Positions 18,001 to 29,889 are shown, counted from the first letter of the stretch. The stretch: 55,400 nt of DNA from Cyanobacteria bacterium OH_CBB_238 (GCA_023409995.1 JAEYQN010000107.1:1-55400); one strand, 5' to 3'. Notes: a model not told the origin generated them from the letters alone. Program-made: numbers and translations.

Positions 18001-19376
18001 TTACAAATTATTTTAATAGTTTGCTGAATACCGAGAATTTGTTTTATATGTTCTTCTTGAATAGCTTCTCCTGGAATAAGTAAGGGAACTCCTGGTGGGT
18101 ATTTAGTTATTAGTTCTTTACTTATGTAGCCTACTGATTTTTCAACTTTTACTTCTTCAAAGCTGCCTTCATGGGCTTGTCTTGGGCTAATTACGACTTG
18201 AGGTACAATTAGTGTGTTTTTTTCGGAATTCTCACAATTGATTTTCTTTTTATATTTTTCTTTATTTTTGCTTGTTTTCTTTAGTACTTTTTCTAATTTA
18301 TTTAATTTTGATTTTGTTGTTCCTATTCCTGTTAGGAACAGAACCGACTTATTATTTGCCATTTCGTCTTCAATTCTAAATCTGCTAAATAGAATTTCGG
18401 AAAGTTCGAAGCCTGTTAAGCCGTCAATTTTTACAAGTATTTTACTTATATCATTATTTTCATTGAATATTTGAATATCTTTATATTTTTCCAGATTTTT
18501 TTTGAAATTAATAATATTATTTATTAGTTCTGCTATTTCACTTTTGCCTTTTTTTGAATTTAGAAAGTTTATTGTATTTTCGATATTAGCTAAAATTGGA
18601 TATGAAGGTGAAGTTGTATTCAACAAATTCAAAGCTTCTTGTATTTTTTCTGCCTGTACTTTGCTATCTTTTGCAACATGCAATACTGCGCTTGGGTTTA
18701 ATGCTCCTGCCGTTTTATGAAGCGATTGTACAGTAATATCAGCTTTTTCGTATATTGAAGGAATGCCTATTGTTTTGTCAAAATTCCATAGTGCGCCATG
18801 GGCTTCATCTACGATTAAAATTAAATTTTTTTCTTTGCAGAATGTTGAAATCTTTCCTAAATTACTAATTGCTCCTTCATAGCTTGGATTTGTTATTACA
18901 ACTGCTTTTACATCAGGAAAATAGTTGTAAGCTTCTTCGATTTCTTTATTTTGTATTGGTTTATAAATTCCCCATTCTTCATCAAGGCTTGGGCAAATCC
19001 AAATTGGAATAGCACCACTAAGAACAAGTCCATTGTAAACTGATTTATGGCAACTTCTGGAAATTATTACTTTGTCTCCTGTTTTCAAAGAGGCTAGCAT
19101 TGCTGCGTTTATTCCAGATGTTGATCCATTTATGAGATAAAAAGATTGTTTACTTTGATATATTTCACTGGTTTTCTTTTGCGATTCATAAATTGCGCCT
19201 TCTGGAAGTGATAAATTGTCAAATCCTTCAATCTCTGAGTAATCACAAGCAAATATTTTTTCACCAAGTAATCTTTTGTTTGCAGGAAAAATAATTGCTC
19301 CTTGATTGTGCGAAGGTGTCGTAAATAGTGTTCTCTTTTTTTTGTTAAAGTTCTGAATTAATTTTAGTATGCTCAT
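17997..19376 (-). CDS. PLP-dependent Orn/Lys/Arg decarboxylase-family protein
   Basis: This 459-residue fold-type I enzyme is of the short form seen in Firmicutes and Cyanobacteria. Visible residues are SHNQGA near the N-terminus, GSTSGINAAM (84-93), SCHKSVYNG (108-116), VDEAHGALWNF with PLP-nitrogen Asp D190, and QSLHKTAGAL with Schiff-base Lys K221. The family decarboxylates lysine, arginine or ornithine to make polyamines; the substrate cannot be told from sequence. Its stop codon shares the TTAA palindrome with the convergent AsmA-like gene (4-bp overlap). Confidence 0.9.
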   Translation of the reverse strand: MSILKLIQNFNKKKRTLFTTPSHNQGAIIFPANKRLLGEKIFACDYSEIEGFDNLSLPEGAIYESQKKTSEIYQSKQSFYLINGSTSGINAAMLASLKTGDKVIISRSCHKSVYNGLVLSGAIPIWICPSLDEEWGIYKPIQNKEIEEAYNYFPDVKAVVITNPSYEGAISNLGKISTFCKEKNLILIVDEAHGALWNFDKTIGIPSIYEKADITVQSLHKTAGALNPSAVLHVAKDSKVQAEKIQEALNLLNTTSPSYPILANIENTINFLNSKKGKSEIAELINNIINFKKNLEKYKDIQIFNENNDISKILVKIDGLTGFELSEILFSRFRIEDEMANNKSVLFLTGIGTTKSKLNKLEKVLKKTSKNKEKYKKKINCENSEKNTLIVPQVVISPRQAHEGSFEEVKVEKSVGYISKELITKYPPGVPLLIPGEAIQEEHIKQILGIQQTIKIICN

Positions 19377-19410
19377 GAATTTTGTTGTAAAATCTATAAT
19401 AACTTTTTAA

Positions 19411-21426
<2,016 letters not shown>

Positions 21427-21432
21427 GGTGAA

Positions 21433-21828
21433 ATGAATAAAAATTATAGAGTAATAAAGATAAATGGATTTAGAGGTGTTTTGACTGCTTTGTTTGTAAT
21501 CTGTTGTATGACAACAGGTTTCTTGGCTTTTCCAGGTTGGGTTTTTATGCACTTATGGAATTATGTTGCTACTTTCTTTATCTTAATGCCAGAAGTGCAT
21601 CTTGTTCATGGAATAATGCTTTGGGCTATAGTTGCTCTATCTATTTATGCTTTGAATAATAATAGAATGCTTATAGGCTTTTCTTCACCTCCAGCGTTGA
21701 ATGAAGAACAAATCAAAGATTTAGTTGCTAGGGTTAAACATTCTGCTAGTACAACAAATCCTATAATGTCAGAGAATCAGGAAAAAGAAAAAAATACTTC
21801 CGAATCACTTGACGAAATTAGAAAGTAA
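21433..21828 (+). CDS. Small two-helix membrane protein, unknown
   Basis: This 131-residue protein has two hydrophobic segments (about residues 16-38 and 57-75) and a polar C-terminal half with LNEEQIKDLVARVK followed by a low-complexity tail. Its N-terminus is conserved-looking (MNKNYRVIKINGFRGVL). It lies 6 bp after ligA and 3 bp before the SIMPL gene, so the three are almost certainly co-transcribed. No family was recognised with confidence. Confidence 0.75.
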   Translation: MNKNYRVIKINGFRGVLTALFVICCMTTGFLAFPGWVFMHLWNYVATFFILMPEVHLVHGIMLWAIVALSIYALNNNRMLIGFSSPPALNEEQIKDLVARVKHSASTTNPIMSENQEKEKNTSESLDEIRK

Positions 21829-21831
21829 TTT

Positions 21832-22557
21832 ATGCGTAAATATTTATTAGCGATTATTTCTCTATTGGTAGTAATTTTTGTCTCTATGCCTATTTTTGCT
21901 GCGGTACAAAATGAATCAACTAAAGGAATTATTTCTGTTTCCTGCACAAAAGAAAAAGAAGTTTCTCCAAATATAGTTGAACTTGTTTTTGCAGTTGAAA
22001 CTCTATCGAAGACTTCAAATGAAGCAAGTGAACAGAACAAACAATTGACTTCAAAGGTCATTTCTTCAATTAGGCAACAGCTGGATTCTAAAAACAATGA
22101 CCAAATAAAAACATTGAACTTTTCGTTGCAACCGAATTACGTGTATCCAAAAGATAAGCAAAGACTAATAAGCGGATATACTGCAGTGAACAGAGTTCTT
22201 ATCAAAACAAAACAAATTGAAAAAGCCGGTAAATTCATTGACCTTGCAATAGCTAATGGTGCAAATAGATTAGAATCTGTTTCCTACACCGTAGATAATT
22301 ATGATGCAATAAGAGATGAATTATATCCAGCAGCGGTTAAAGATCTTCAAAATCAGGCATCAGTGCTTGCAAAATCATTAAACGTTAATGTTGTGGGTAT
22401 AAAGTCAATAAATGCTAATTCTTCGCAAAACCAGCCTTACCGAAGAAATTTTGCAGCTTCAGCTCTTTCAAAAATGGATTCAGAATCTAGTACTCCAATG
22501 GAACCAGGTAAAATTAATATTAGTGTATCTCTTAGTGCTGAGTTTGAGGTTAAGTAG
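21832..22557 (+). CDS. SIMPL-domain (DUF541) secreted protein
   Basis: This 241-residue protein has an N-terminal signal peptide (about residues 1-23, ending IFAA). It is followed by the SIMPL/DUF541 fold: GIISVSCTKEKEVSPNIVELVFAVET, then RLISGYTAVNRVLIKTKQIEKAGKFIDLAIANGAN and a C-terminal strand KINISVSLSAEFEV. The family (BP26/OMP28-like in Brucella) forms periplasmic ring oligomers with poorly defined roles. It is probably exported to the envelope. Confidence 0.87.
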   Translation: MRKYLLAIISLLVVIFVSMPIFAAVQNESTKGIISVSCTKEKEVSPNIVELVFAVETLSKTSNEASEQNKQLTSKVISSIRQQLDSKNNDQIKTLNFSLQPNYVYPKDKQRLISGYTAVNRVLIKTKQIEKAGKFIDLAIANGANRLESVSYTVDNYDAIRDELYPAAVKDLQNQASVLAKSLNVNVVGIKSINANSSQNQPYRRNFAASALSKMDSESSTPMEPGKINISVSLSAEFEVK

Positions 22558-22579
22558 GTTTTTATAGTATAATCTTCCT
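22544..22579 (+). promoter_or_regulatory. Promoter of the hisC-HAD gene inside the SIMPL 3' end (candidate leaderless)
   Basis: A -35-like TTGAGG (22544-22549), an 18-bp spacer and a perfect TATAAT (22568-22573) are followed 6 nt later by ATG 22580. No ribosome site lies between. The predicted +1 coincides with the A of the start codon. Confidence 0.5.
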
Positions 22580-24316
22580 ATGATAAAACCTAAGAAATCA
22601 GTTCAAGACATGCTTGGTTATAATGTTCCGCTCTTTGAAAGAGAGTGGGATATTAAAATTGATTCAAATGAGAATCTGTATGGACCTTCCCCCAAGGTTA
22701 TTGATGCAATTAAAAATATTTTGCCTGATGATATTTTTTTATATCCTTTTTATGGAGAATTAAGTAGAAAAATAGCAGAATATGTTGGTTTTGAGCTTGA
22801 GAATATCAAAGTAACTAATGGCGCGGATGAGGCTATTGCTTCAATCTTTCAAGCCTATTTAGAAGTTGGTGATGCAGTATTAACTGTTAAGCCATCCTTT
22901 GCAATGCCGGTTATTTATTCCCAGATTGTCGGTGCGCAATTAATTGAAGTTCCTTATGACAAAAAATGGGAGTTTCCTATTGATGCATTTTTGAGTCAGC
23001 TAGATAATAAACAAATAAAAATTGTCCATATAACAACTCCAAATAATCCTACGGGAGAATCAATTTCTGAAACTAATTTAGAGAAAATTTTAAAAAAATC
23101 AAAAGATAAGTTGGTTTTAATTGATGAGACCTATGGAAATTATTGTAACTCTAATTATAGAAAATACGTAAATGAGTATTCTAACGTCTTTATTGTAAAG
23201 TCATTTTCTAAAGATTTTGCGTTAGCTGGTTTAAGGTTAGGCTACATAATAAGTAATAAAGAAAACATAGATGTACTAAAAATGGTTGTAAGTCCATTTA
23301 GTGTCAACTCAATTGCTGTTAAAGCAGGCATTGCTGCTTTAGGCGATTCTTTGTATTTTGAGAACATTAAAACTGAAATAGAAAAAGCAAAACATATATT
23401 AAAAATGGCTTTCGAATCTATTGGTGCAACTGTTTACCCTTCTATGGCAAACTTTTTGTGCATTGATGCTAAATCTAAAGTGGATTTTTTGTATAGTCTC
23501 CTAAAAAGGAATAATATAATCGTCAAAAAGTTCTCTTCGCCAGAAATGGAAGGTCTTTTGAGAGTTGCTGCTCCCACTGTTGAGATGGCAAAAGTGGTTT
23601 CTGAGTGTATAAAAATTCGTCCTACGTTGGTTTTTGATATGGATGGAGTATTAATTGATGCAGGAACTTCATACAGATTTGCCATAAAGAAGACTTTTGA
23701 ATATTTTGCAAATAAAGAAATTTCGTACAACCAAATACAAGAAATAAAAAACATGGGTGGGCTCAATAATGATTGGGATCTTACGGAGTATTTGTTGAAA
23801 CAGGAAAATATAACTGTCTCGAAACAAGATATTGTTAACAAATTTCAGTCATTTTATTGGAATGATGGTCAAGGTGCTATAAATAATGAAGAACTGCTGA
23901 TTGATAAAGTACTTTTAGAAAAGCTGGCTCAAAATTACAATTTGGCTATATTCACAGGACGCCCTCGTCAAGAAGCTTTGTTTGCCCTTGAAAAAAATAA
24001 TATAACTAATTTGTTTTTTCCAATTATTACAATGGATGATCTGCCTGAAGATAAGCAAAAGCCGCATTCCTGTGGTCTTGATTCAGTAAAATCGTTGATT
24101 GTGTCAAATTGCTCATATTATTATGGAGACACTATTGATGACATTGCATGTGCTGTTAGCGCTGGGTTTATTCCAGTTGGAGTTCTGCCTCCACAAGATA
24201 AGTCAGATGCTTTGTCGGCTACTCTATCTAAAAAAGGTGCTATAATCGTTTTAAACAATATTAATGATATAAAGAAATCACTGGAGATTGATTATGAGAT
24301 TCAGCTCAAAGACTAG
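22580..24316 (+). CDS. hisC: Histidinol-phosphate aminotransferase fused to a HAD-family phosphatase
   Basis: This 578-residue two-domain protein joins two enzymes. Residues 1-about 345 are a HisC-type fold-I PLP transaminase: SNENLYGPSP, TTPNNPTGES (152-161), IDETYGNYC, FSKDFALAGLRLGY with PLP Lys K211 and Arg R219. Residues about 349-578 are a HAD-IA hydrolase: TLVFDMDGVLID with D353/D355, a cap region, TGRPRQEAL, and YGDTIDDIACA. HisC makes histidinol phosphate, and the fused HAD domain is placed to remove its phosphate (inference). The 3' end overlaps hisB. Confidence 0.9.
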   Translation: MIKPKKSVQDMLGYNVPLFEREWDIKIDSNENLYGPSPKVIDAIKNILPDDIFLYPFYGELSRKIAEYVGFELENIKVTNGADEAIASIFQAYLEVGDAVLTVKPSFAMPVIYSQIVGAQLIEVPYDKKWEFPIDAFLSQLDNKQIKIVHITTPNNPTGESISETNLEKILKKSKDKLVLIDETYGNYCNSNYRKYVNEYSNVFIVKSFSKDFALAGLRLGYIISNKENIDVLKMVVSPFSVNSIAVKAGIAALGDSLYFENIKTEIEKAKHILKMAFESIGATVYPSMANFLCIDAKSKVDFLYSLLKRNNIIVKKFSSPEMEGLLRVAAPTVEMAKVVSECIKIRPTLVFDMDGVLIDAGTSYRFAIKKTFEYFANKEISYNQIQEIKNMGGLNNDWDLTEYLLKQENITVSKQDIVNKFQSFYWNDGQGAINNEELLIDKVLLEKLAQNYNLAIFTGRPRQEALFALEKNNITNLFFPIITMDDLPEDKQKPHSCGLDSVKSLIVSNCSYYYGDTIDDIACAVSAGFIPVGVLPPQDKSDALSATLSKKGAIIVLNNINDIKKSLEIDYEIQLKD

Positions 24317-24878
24317 AAAAACTTTGGAAACAGAAGTAAAGGTCGAAATAAATATAGATGGTTCTGGTATGAAACAAATAAATACAGGAATTCGTTTTTT
24401 TGATCATATGTTAGAACAATTGGCTGCTCATGCATCATATGATCTGACCATTGATGTTGTTTCTCACGATAAAGATAATCACCATGTTGTTGAAGATGTC
24501 GCTCTAACATTAGGGAGTGCCTTTTTAGAAGCTGTTGGTGACAAAAAAGGCATAAATAGATATGGAGAAAAGTTTATTCCAATGGACGAGTCTCTGGCGC
24601 TTTGTGTGCTCGATCTAAGTGGAAGAGTTTTTTCAAAAGTGGATGCTGTGTTTAAGGATGAAAAAACATCTGATTTTGAAACAGTTTTATTACCACATTT
24701 CTTTGCTAGTTTTGCTCAGGCAAGTTTATCTACAATACACATAAAACTCATGTATGGAACGGATACTCACCATATTATAGAAGCAATATTCAAGGCATTC
24801 GCCAGAGCACTTGCTTCTGCGACTGCAATAAATGAGTGCAATAAGGATAAAATACCGTCAACGAAAGGTATACTTTAA
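24294..24878 (+). CDS. hisB: Imidazoleglycerol-phosphate dehydratase
   Basis: This 194-residue enzyme performs step 7 of histidine synthesis (IGP to imidazole acetol phosphate). The duplicated metal-binding motifs are visible: FFDHMLEQLAAHA, DNHHVVEDVALTLG, DESLALCVLDLSGR, and DTHHIIEAIFKAFARAL. It lacks the phosphatase domain found fused to HisB in E. coli. ATG 24294 is favoured by GGAG 7 nt upstream; it overlaps the HisC-HAD gene by 23 bp. It ends 1 bp from the stop of a convergent gene. Confidence 0.97.
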   Translation: MRFSSKTRKTLETEVKVEINIDGSGMKQINTGIRFFDHMLEQLAAHASYDLTIDVVSHDKDNHHVVEDVALTLGSAFLEAVGDKKGINRYGEKFIPMDESLALCVLDLSGRVFSKVDAVFKDEKTSDFETVLLPHFFASFAQASLSTIHIKLMYGTDTHHIIEAIFKAFARALASATAINECNKDKIPSTKGIL

Positions 24879-24879
24879 T

Positions 24880-25722
24880 TTAATCTCCAAGAAAGTCTTT
24901 TAAGAATTTTTCAAGTTTCGGAAAAGTATCACCGGTTTTTGATCCATTACTGTTTTTAATCTTGCTTGTTATTGTATCTACTATTACATCAGTTGATTCT
25001 TTACTTGATTGAATGTAGTCAACTTTTAAATATTCTAGTTTTTTTGCAGATGCTTCACCAATCGAGTCAAAGTTTCCACTAGTAAATGCTTCTTTAATTT
25101 CTTTTTCTACTTCTTTTGCCCCATCTTTAATTTTTAAGACTATTCGTGGCGTTTTTCCTTCTACGTTTCTTGTTTCTTCAGCTAATTTTCTTGCTTCTTT
25201 TAAAACATTTTTGATTGTATCTGGTGATTCATCAATTAGCCTTACAGAAGTTTTCTTTAAGTGAAATGGTTTTATTTCGCCTTTTTTTGCAATTGAAATA
25301 ATATCGCTTAGATGTTTTTTAATATCAGTTGCATTAGATAAATTTCCTGCTGAAATTCTGGATAACTTGATTTGTTTACCTAAAAAATATATTCCTGTTG
25401 CAGCGCCTGCTGTTAGTAATAGCTTTGTTAAAAAGCCAATGCTTGCTCCTGTCTTCGTGCCTGATAGACCACTTGCAGCAAGTGGAGTACTTGCAATATC
25501 TTGCTTTTCTGCTTCTTTTTGTTTTAGTAAATTATTAACTGAAAATTGATAAGTATCTTTTGGTGGTTCAACCACTCCAATTTTTGGCTTTTCTGCAGTA
25601 GTTGTATTTACTTCGTCCTTTATTTTTTTTGCGGCAATTTCTGGCGTAGTTTGATTAGCTACACTATTCTGGGGGCTAACAGGGATTTGTGGAGGTTGAA
25701 TACTTGTCACTGGACTTGTCAT
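24880..25722 (-). CDS. Unknown protein with Pro-rich N-terminus and one membrane helix
   Basis: In this 280-residue protein, residues 1-90 are Pro/Thr/Gln-rich and disordered-looking (SIQPPQIPVSPQNS). A single hydrophobic stretch follows at about 95-117 (FLTKLLLTAGAATGIYFLG). The rest is a charged helical region with many Lys/Glu. There is no signal peptide, so it would be a membrane protein with the helix in the middle. It is monocistronic and convergent with hisB. No family was recognised. Confidence 0.7.
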   Translation of the reverse strand: MTSPVTSIQPPQIPVSPQNSVANQTTPEIAAKKIKDEVNTTTAEKPKIGVVEPPKDTYQFSVNNLLKQKEAEKQDIASTPLAASGLSGTKTGASIGFLTKLLLTAGAATGIYFLGKQIKLSRISAGNLSNATDIKKHLSDIISIAKKGEIKPFHLKKTSVRLIDESPDTIKNVLKEARKLAEETRNVEGKTPRIVLKIKDGAKEVEKEIKEAFTSGNFDSIGEASAKKLEYLKVDYIQSSKESTDVIVDTITSKIKNSNGSKTGDTFPKLEKFLKDFLGD

Positions 25723-25834
25723 TTGTTTTACCTACTTTTTAACACAAACTTAATAAGTAAAAATTATTTTCAAAATTGATATTTTTTTGTAATTTTTTCC
25801 AAAATATTAACATTTTTTAATAAGAATGTTATTA

Positions 25835-25944
25835 TATAATTGAATATTGTAAATATTTGTTAATCTACCTCTGAAAATGAGCAATAAAATGCGTTTAGGG
25901 GAATTTATACACATATCTGTATTTCTCATGACAAGGAGTTAATT
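25835..25944 (+). promoter_or_regulatory. Promoter -10 and about 100-nt leader of the GH13-like gene
   Basis: TATAAT at 25835-25840 gives a leader of about 95-100 nt before GTG 25945. The leader holds inverted repeats ATACA/TGTAT (25907-25911, 25918-25922) nested within ATGAG/CTCAT (25877-25881, 25925-25929). It ends with a strong AAGGAG ribosome site (25932-25937). No clear -35 box is seen. Confidence 0.35.
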
Positions 25945-28900
25945 GTGAATATATCTAATGGCTATTCTTTTGATAAAAAGGTATCTTTTACGGGACATAA
26001 AACCTATCTTGATAATACAGGTTTTCCCGCCCAAAAGTTCTATTTCCCCTTTGATAGCAAGAAGTTTTCTGTTCAAGTAGAGCTTCATAAAGTTGAGAAA
26101 GACAACAAGGGAAATTATACAGTTAGAGAAGGTTCACAACCTGTTGATGTACAAGAGTTAGATCCCCGCGCAAAAGCAATTGATTATGATACAGAATCAT
26201 TAGATGATAAATTTGGCGATGATAGTGCTTTTGCATATAGATTTAAGGTTGTTAATAATAAAACCAAGGAATCTAAATATGCTTTTGATCCTGGATTAGT
26301 TGCTAATATGCTGGATGAGACAGGTGGTTTTATCAATAAACCGGATAATAAGTTTACTTTGGTCTTTAAAGATAGAGCATTGATCAATCGACCTGGTAAA
26401 TTTGAGTTGGTTTTGCCTGACATGTTTTATCCTGGAGCTGAAAAAGCTGATAATGGTGTTTCAGATTCAGAGGCATTGAGAGCTTCTAGGCTGACAAAAA
26501 TTAATTATGAATCCAGAAAAGATGCATTAAATTCGGTTAGAAACCATGCTAATCAATTAGGTGGTAATTTCTGGGGGATTATCCATAAATTAGATGACCT
26601 GGAGGAAGAAGGTTATACTTCGTTAGTTGGAACTCCTTTTACCGATGACCCTGTTACTTCTCACAAATATTGGACTAAAAATGCATTCCAAATATCATCT
26701 GAGCTAGGAGATGATGAGTCGTTTAAAACATTCCAGCAAGAAATGTTTAAGCATGGTATCAATTGGGTTGCTGATGCTGCCCTTGTTAATGAGGGATTAG
26801 AAGGTTTACACTTTAGCTCATTATTAAAATGGGGTGAAGAATCTCCAAATTATTATATGTTTAAAGCTCCTGGTGCTGCTGATGGATCTTTAACTTTAGG
26901 TGTACTTCCTGAAAATTCAAAACATGCTAGATTTAAACTTGTTAACTCCCCCGTAAATCTTGATGGTTCAAATAATTTAAAAAACTTTAACCCACTAAAA
27001 CCAACTTATGTTCAATTTTATGACGATAGATTGGCTACAGACAAACAATTAAAAAGTGGAGAAAAGTTTGATAAATATGACAAGACGACTCCTGACAACT
27101 CATTAGAAATTACCTCTAATGATGATGTCGTTGCTCCATATAACTTTGCTCTTAAACCTGAAGATATAAAAACAAGTATTAAAAAGTTCTATGATAATGG
27201 CGGAGACAAATCTGAAGTTCAGTCTTATGCCGCTATGAAAGAGATCTTAACTCTTCCCAAGTTTTCAATTGCAGAGAGAACAAAAGCTGCAGGGTTTGAG
27301 ACATGGGATGGGAATGTTGATATTTCTAAATTGAATTTTTATATAGGAGCAAAAGACAAAGAAGCTATTGCAAATCTGCCAATTGAAAAGAGGGCGGAAG
27401 CAGAAGAGCTTATGAAGTCGAGTGTAGCTGGCGTTAAAGATTATGCTGTTCAGTCAGGTAAATATTGGACAAAGAAAACTGCTGACACACAAATTGCATA
27501 TGTTGCTAATTACTTGAAAAATCTTCCGAGCGATTCTAGTGAAGTTTTGAAATTGATTAATAATGGAGTCAAAACAAAACAACTTCCAAAATCTGTTAAG
27601 GACGAAGTTTCATTAGATGTTATTGAAAACGTATTAGATGGTAATTATAACTTGCCAAGGCTAGCTAAGTTTGAATCACGAGATGAATATACATTGAAAA
27701 ATTTATTAGAAGTGCCATTGGAGTCATTACCTATTGCTGATAGCACCCTAACTGCATTAACGACACCTTACATTGCAACTAAGGCTAGTACTGATTCAGA
27801 AGTTGGTGCTTCAAGGTTTGAACTTTATTCAAAGGGCAATCCTAATTTGCCTGAAAAATTTAGAAAGGTTCACTCACAGGCAGATAATTTGTATGCTAAG
27901 AATTTAGCTTCATTTGCTAATGAAATATTGAAAGGTATAAATTTACCATTATATGATAATGGCGATGCGGTATCTGACTTGGGAATATATGTTATTAGTC
28001 AAGTTATGCCTGAAATTACTAAATTTGCAATGATTAAAGCGTTGGACCCTAATGCTAATATTAAACTAGTTGGAAACACAATTAGCTATGAAAATTATAA
28101 TTCGGATAATACTTCCTTGGAAGCTCTTGGAATAAAAGCAAGTAACCCAGAGGAAGAAGCTTCAATGCTTGTAGATAGATTAAAACAAGGTGTTTCTTCT
28201 ATTTCTGAATCCGATAAAAAAGCTTTAATTGCTGTTTTAAATAATCAACTGAAAGGTGTGTCAGCTGAATCTTATATGCTTGCTGATGCGATTATTGATA
28301 GAACTGAATCAGGACTTGGGTGGAGAATAGATGCTGCAAAAGATGTATCTTCTATTGATTCAGTCAGAGATGGTTCTGATACATTTGAACAAGCTTGGGA
28401 AAACGTTATTGATTTCTGGAAGACATATACAAGTGCGGTAAGAGAGATCAATCCTCATGTTTATACAACTGCTGAGATAACTGATATTCCTGACTTATAT
28501 AACTTAGAAAAAGCAAGAGGAGAGAATAGAGTTGGTAGATTTAATTCTCCAACTGATGCAGAAACTAAATTTATTCTGGATACTGGAATAAATAACATTG
28601 CTAACTATACTTACTTTTTCTCTTCATTACAAAGGATGTTTGCTAGGGATCCTGAAAATGGTACTCAACATGAAGATTTTGATGGAGGTGTAGAGACTCT
28701 TAGAAAAAATCTTATCACTGGTTGGAATGGTAATGCTGGGTTCATATATCAGCTTCCATTAGATGGCGTACTTCACTCATACAACTTTGTAGGAAACCAC
28801 GATAAACCTAGACTTATTCACTTACTAGCTTTGGATTTAGGCTTATTCTATTCTGATTTCTCAAAATCAGAAGATAAAGAAAGAGCCAAAAAGGTTTTAG

Positions 28901-29883
28901 GTATACAGGCTGCTAATGATGACATAGATTTTGAAAAAATTTCAGCTCCAGCAATTGCTGTAGGTGAAAAATATAGAAAAATTATTGATAAATTAAGTCT
29001 TTCTGATAAAGAAAAAGAAATTGCTAAAAAAGCTATTGCCAACTTAGCTAGTGGTAAATATAAAGGAAAAACTTTTGATCCAGATGCTTTTGGTATGAGA
29101 CCTTTTGACAAAACAAAACAGTATGTTCTGGATGAAGCAAAGAGTATAGCCGTAAAAAGCAATATAGAGTCAACAGTCTTTACCGATGATGCTAAAGCAA
29201 AACAAGTTGGTGATGAACTCTTAAAACAAATTTCAGAACCTGCATGTAGTAAAACATATTCAATTTATAAAATGTTGATTACCGCTCCGGGAAATCCGAC
29301 CGACTTTGCTGGTGATAAGATCGGTATGAGCGGCTATGAAACAAAAGCAAAAAACTATAAACAACAGAATAGAAATACTATTCCTTGGGAGTATGTAGAT
29401 TCAAAAGATGATAAATATTTGCAGTTTGTTGCAGACTTTAATAATAAAATGAATGAAATACTGGCATTGAGAAATGATCCAAATCTATCTGCGCTAAATA
29501 GTGGCACTCCTGTGTCGTTAAAAGTAAATAATGGTATTTATCCAGTGTTAAGGTATGATGATTCGGGTTCAATAGTTCTGTCTTTGTACACTAATGACGG
29601 TGCGACATTGGATACTGATATGACTCGTAATGGAATGGAAACCGATGGCCCTTTATACTTAGAATCTGATGGTTATGTAAAAGAGGGATTACCGGCTGGT
29701 TTAGACGAAGGTACTGTTTTTGTAAATGCAAGAGATAAAAATCTAAAGTATGAAGTATATTCTGGTGACGATGGAAAATATCATTTAAAATCTTTGAATG
29801 ATCCTGATGGTAAAATTAAAGTTGAACCAGAAGATTTTAATACGCTTGTTATGTATAAAGAACAACCTAATATAGTAGAGTAA
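25945..29883 (+). CDS. Very large GH13 (alpha-amylase-like) protein
   Basis: This 1312-residue protein has no signal peptide. GH13 catalytic regions are readable: region I DAALVNE (277-283), region II WRIDAAKDV with nucleophile D796, region III TTAEITD with acid/base E844, and region IV FVGNHDKPR with N951-H952-D953. Between regions I and II lie about 510 residues instead of the usual 80-100. The N-terminus carries VSFTG (13-17), then a beta-rich segment that may be a CBM48-like domain. The C-terminal about 100 residues look like the amylase C domain. It probably acts on alpha-glucans in the cytoplasm; specificity is unknown. Start GTG has AAGGAG 7 nt upstream. Confidence 0.8.
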   Translation: MNISNGYSFDKKVSFTGHKTYLDNTGFPAQKFYFPFDSKKFSVQVELHKVEKDNKGNYTVREGSQPVDVQELDPRAKAIDYDTESLDDKFGDDSAFAYRFKVVNNKTKESKYAFDPGLVANMLDETGGFINKPDNKFTLVFKDRALINRPGKFELVLPDMFYPGAEKADNGVSDSEALRASRLTKINYESRKDALNSVRNHANQLGGNFWGIIHKLDDLEEEGYTSLVGTPFTDDPVTSHKYWTKNAFQISSELGDDESFKTFQQEMFKHGINWVADAALVNEGLEGLHFSSLLKWGEESPNYYMFKAPGAADGSLTLGVLPENSKHARFKLVNSPVNLDGSNNLKNFNPLKPTYVQFYDDRLATDKQLKSGEKFDKYDKTTPDNSLEITSNDDVVAPYNFALKPEDIKTSIKKFYDNGGDKSEVQSYAAMKEILTLPKFSIAERTKAAGFETWDGNVDISKLNFYIGAKDKEAIANLPIEKRAEAEELMKSSVAGVKDYAVQSGKYWTKKTADTQIAYVANYLKNLPSDSSEVLKLINNGVKTKQLPKSVKDEVSLDVIENVLDGNYNLPRLAKFESRDEYTLKNLLEVPLESLPIADSTLTALTTPYIATKASTDSEVGASRFELYSKGNPNLPEKFRKVHSQADNLYAKNLASFANEILKGINLPLYDNGDAVSDLGIYVISQVMPEITKFAMIKALDPNANIKLVGNTISYENYNSDNTSLEALGIKASNPEEEASMLVDRLKQGVSSISESDKKALIAVLNNQLKGVSAESYMLADAIIDRTESGLGWRIDAAKDVSSIDSVRDGSDTFEQAWENVIDFWKTYTSAVREINPHVYTTAEITDIPDLYNLEKARGENRVGRFNSPTDAETKFILDTGINNIANYTYFFSSLQRMFARDPENGTQHEDFDGGVETLRKNLITGWNGNAGFIYQLPLDGVLHSYNFVGNHDKPRLIHLLALDLGLFYSDFSKSEDKERAKKVLGIQAANDDIDFEKISAPAIAVGEKYRKIIDKLSLSDKEKEIAKKAIANLASGKYKGKTFDPDAFGMRPFDKTKQYVLDEAKSIAVKSNIESTVFTDDAKAKQVGDELLKQISEPACSKTYSIYKMLITAPGNPTDFAGDKIGMSGYETKAKNYKQQNRNTIPWEYVDSKDDKYLQFVADFNNKMNEILALRNDPNLSALNSGTPVSLKVNNGIYPVLRYDDSGSIVLSLYTNDGATLDTDMTRNGMETDGPLYLESDGYVKEGLPAGLDEGTVFVNARDKNLKYEVYSGDDGKYHLKSLNDPDGKIKVEPEDFNTLVMYKEQPNIVE

Positions 29884-29889
29884 TTTATA

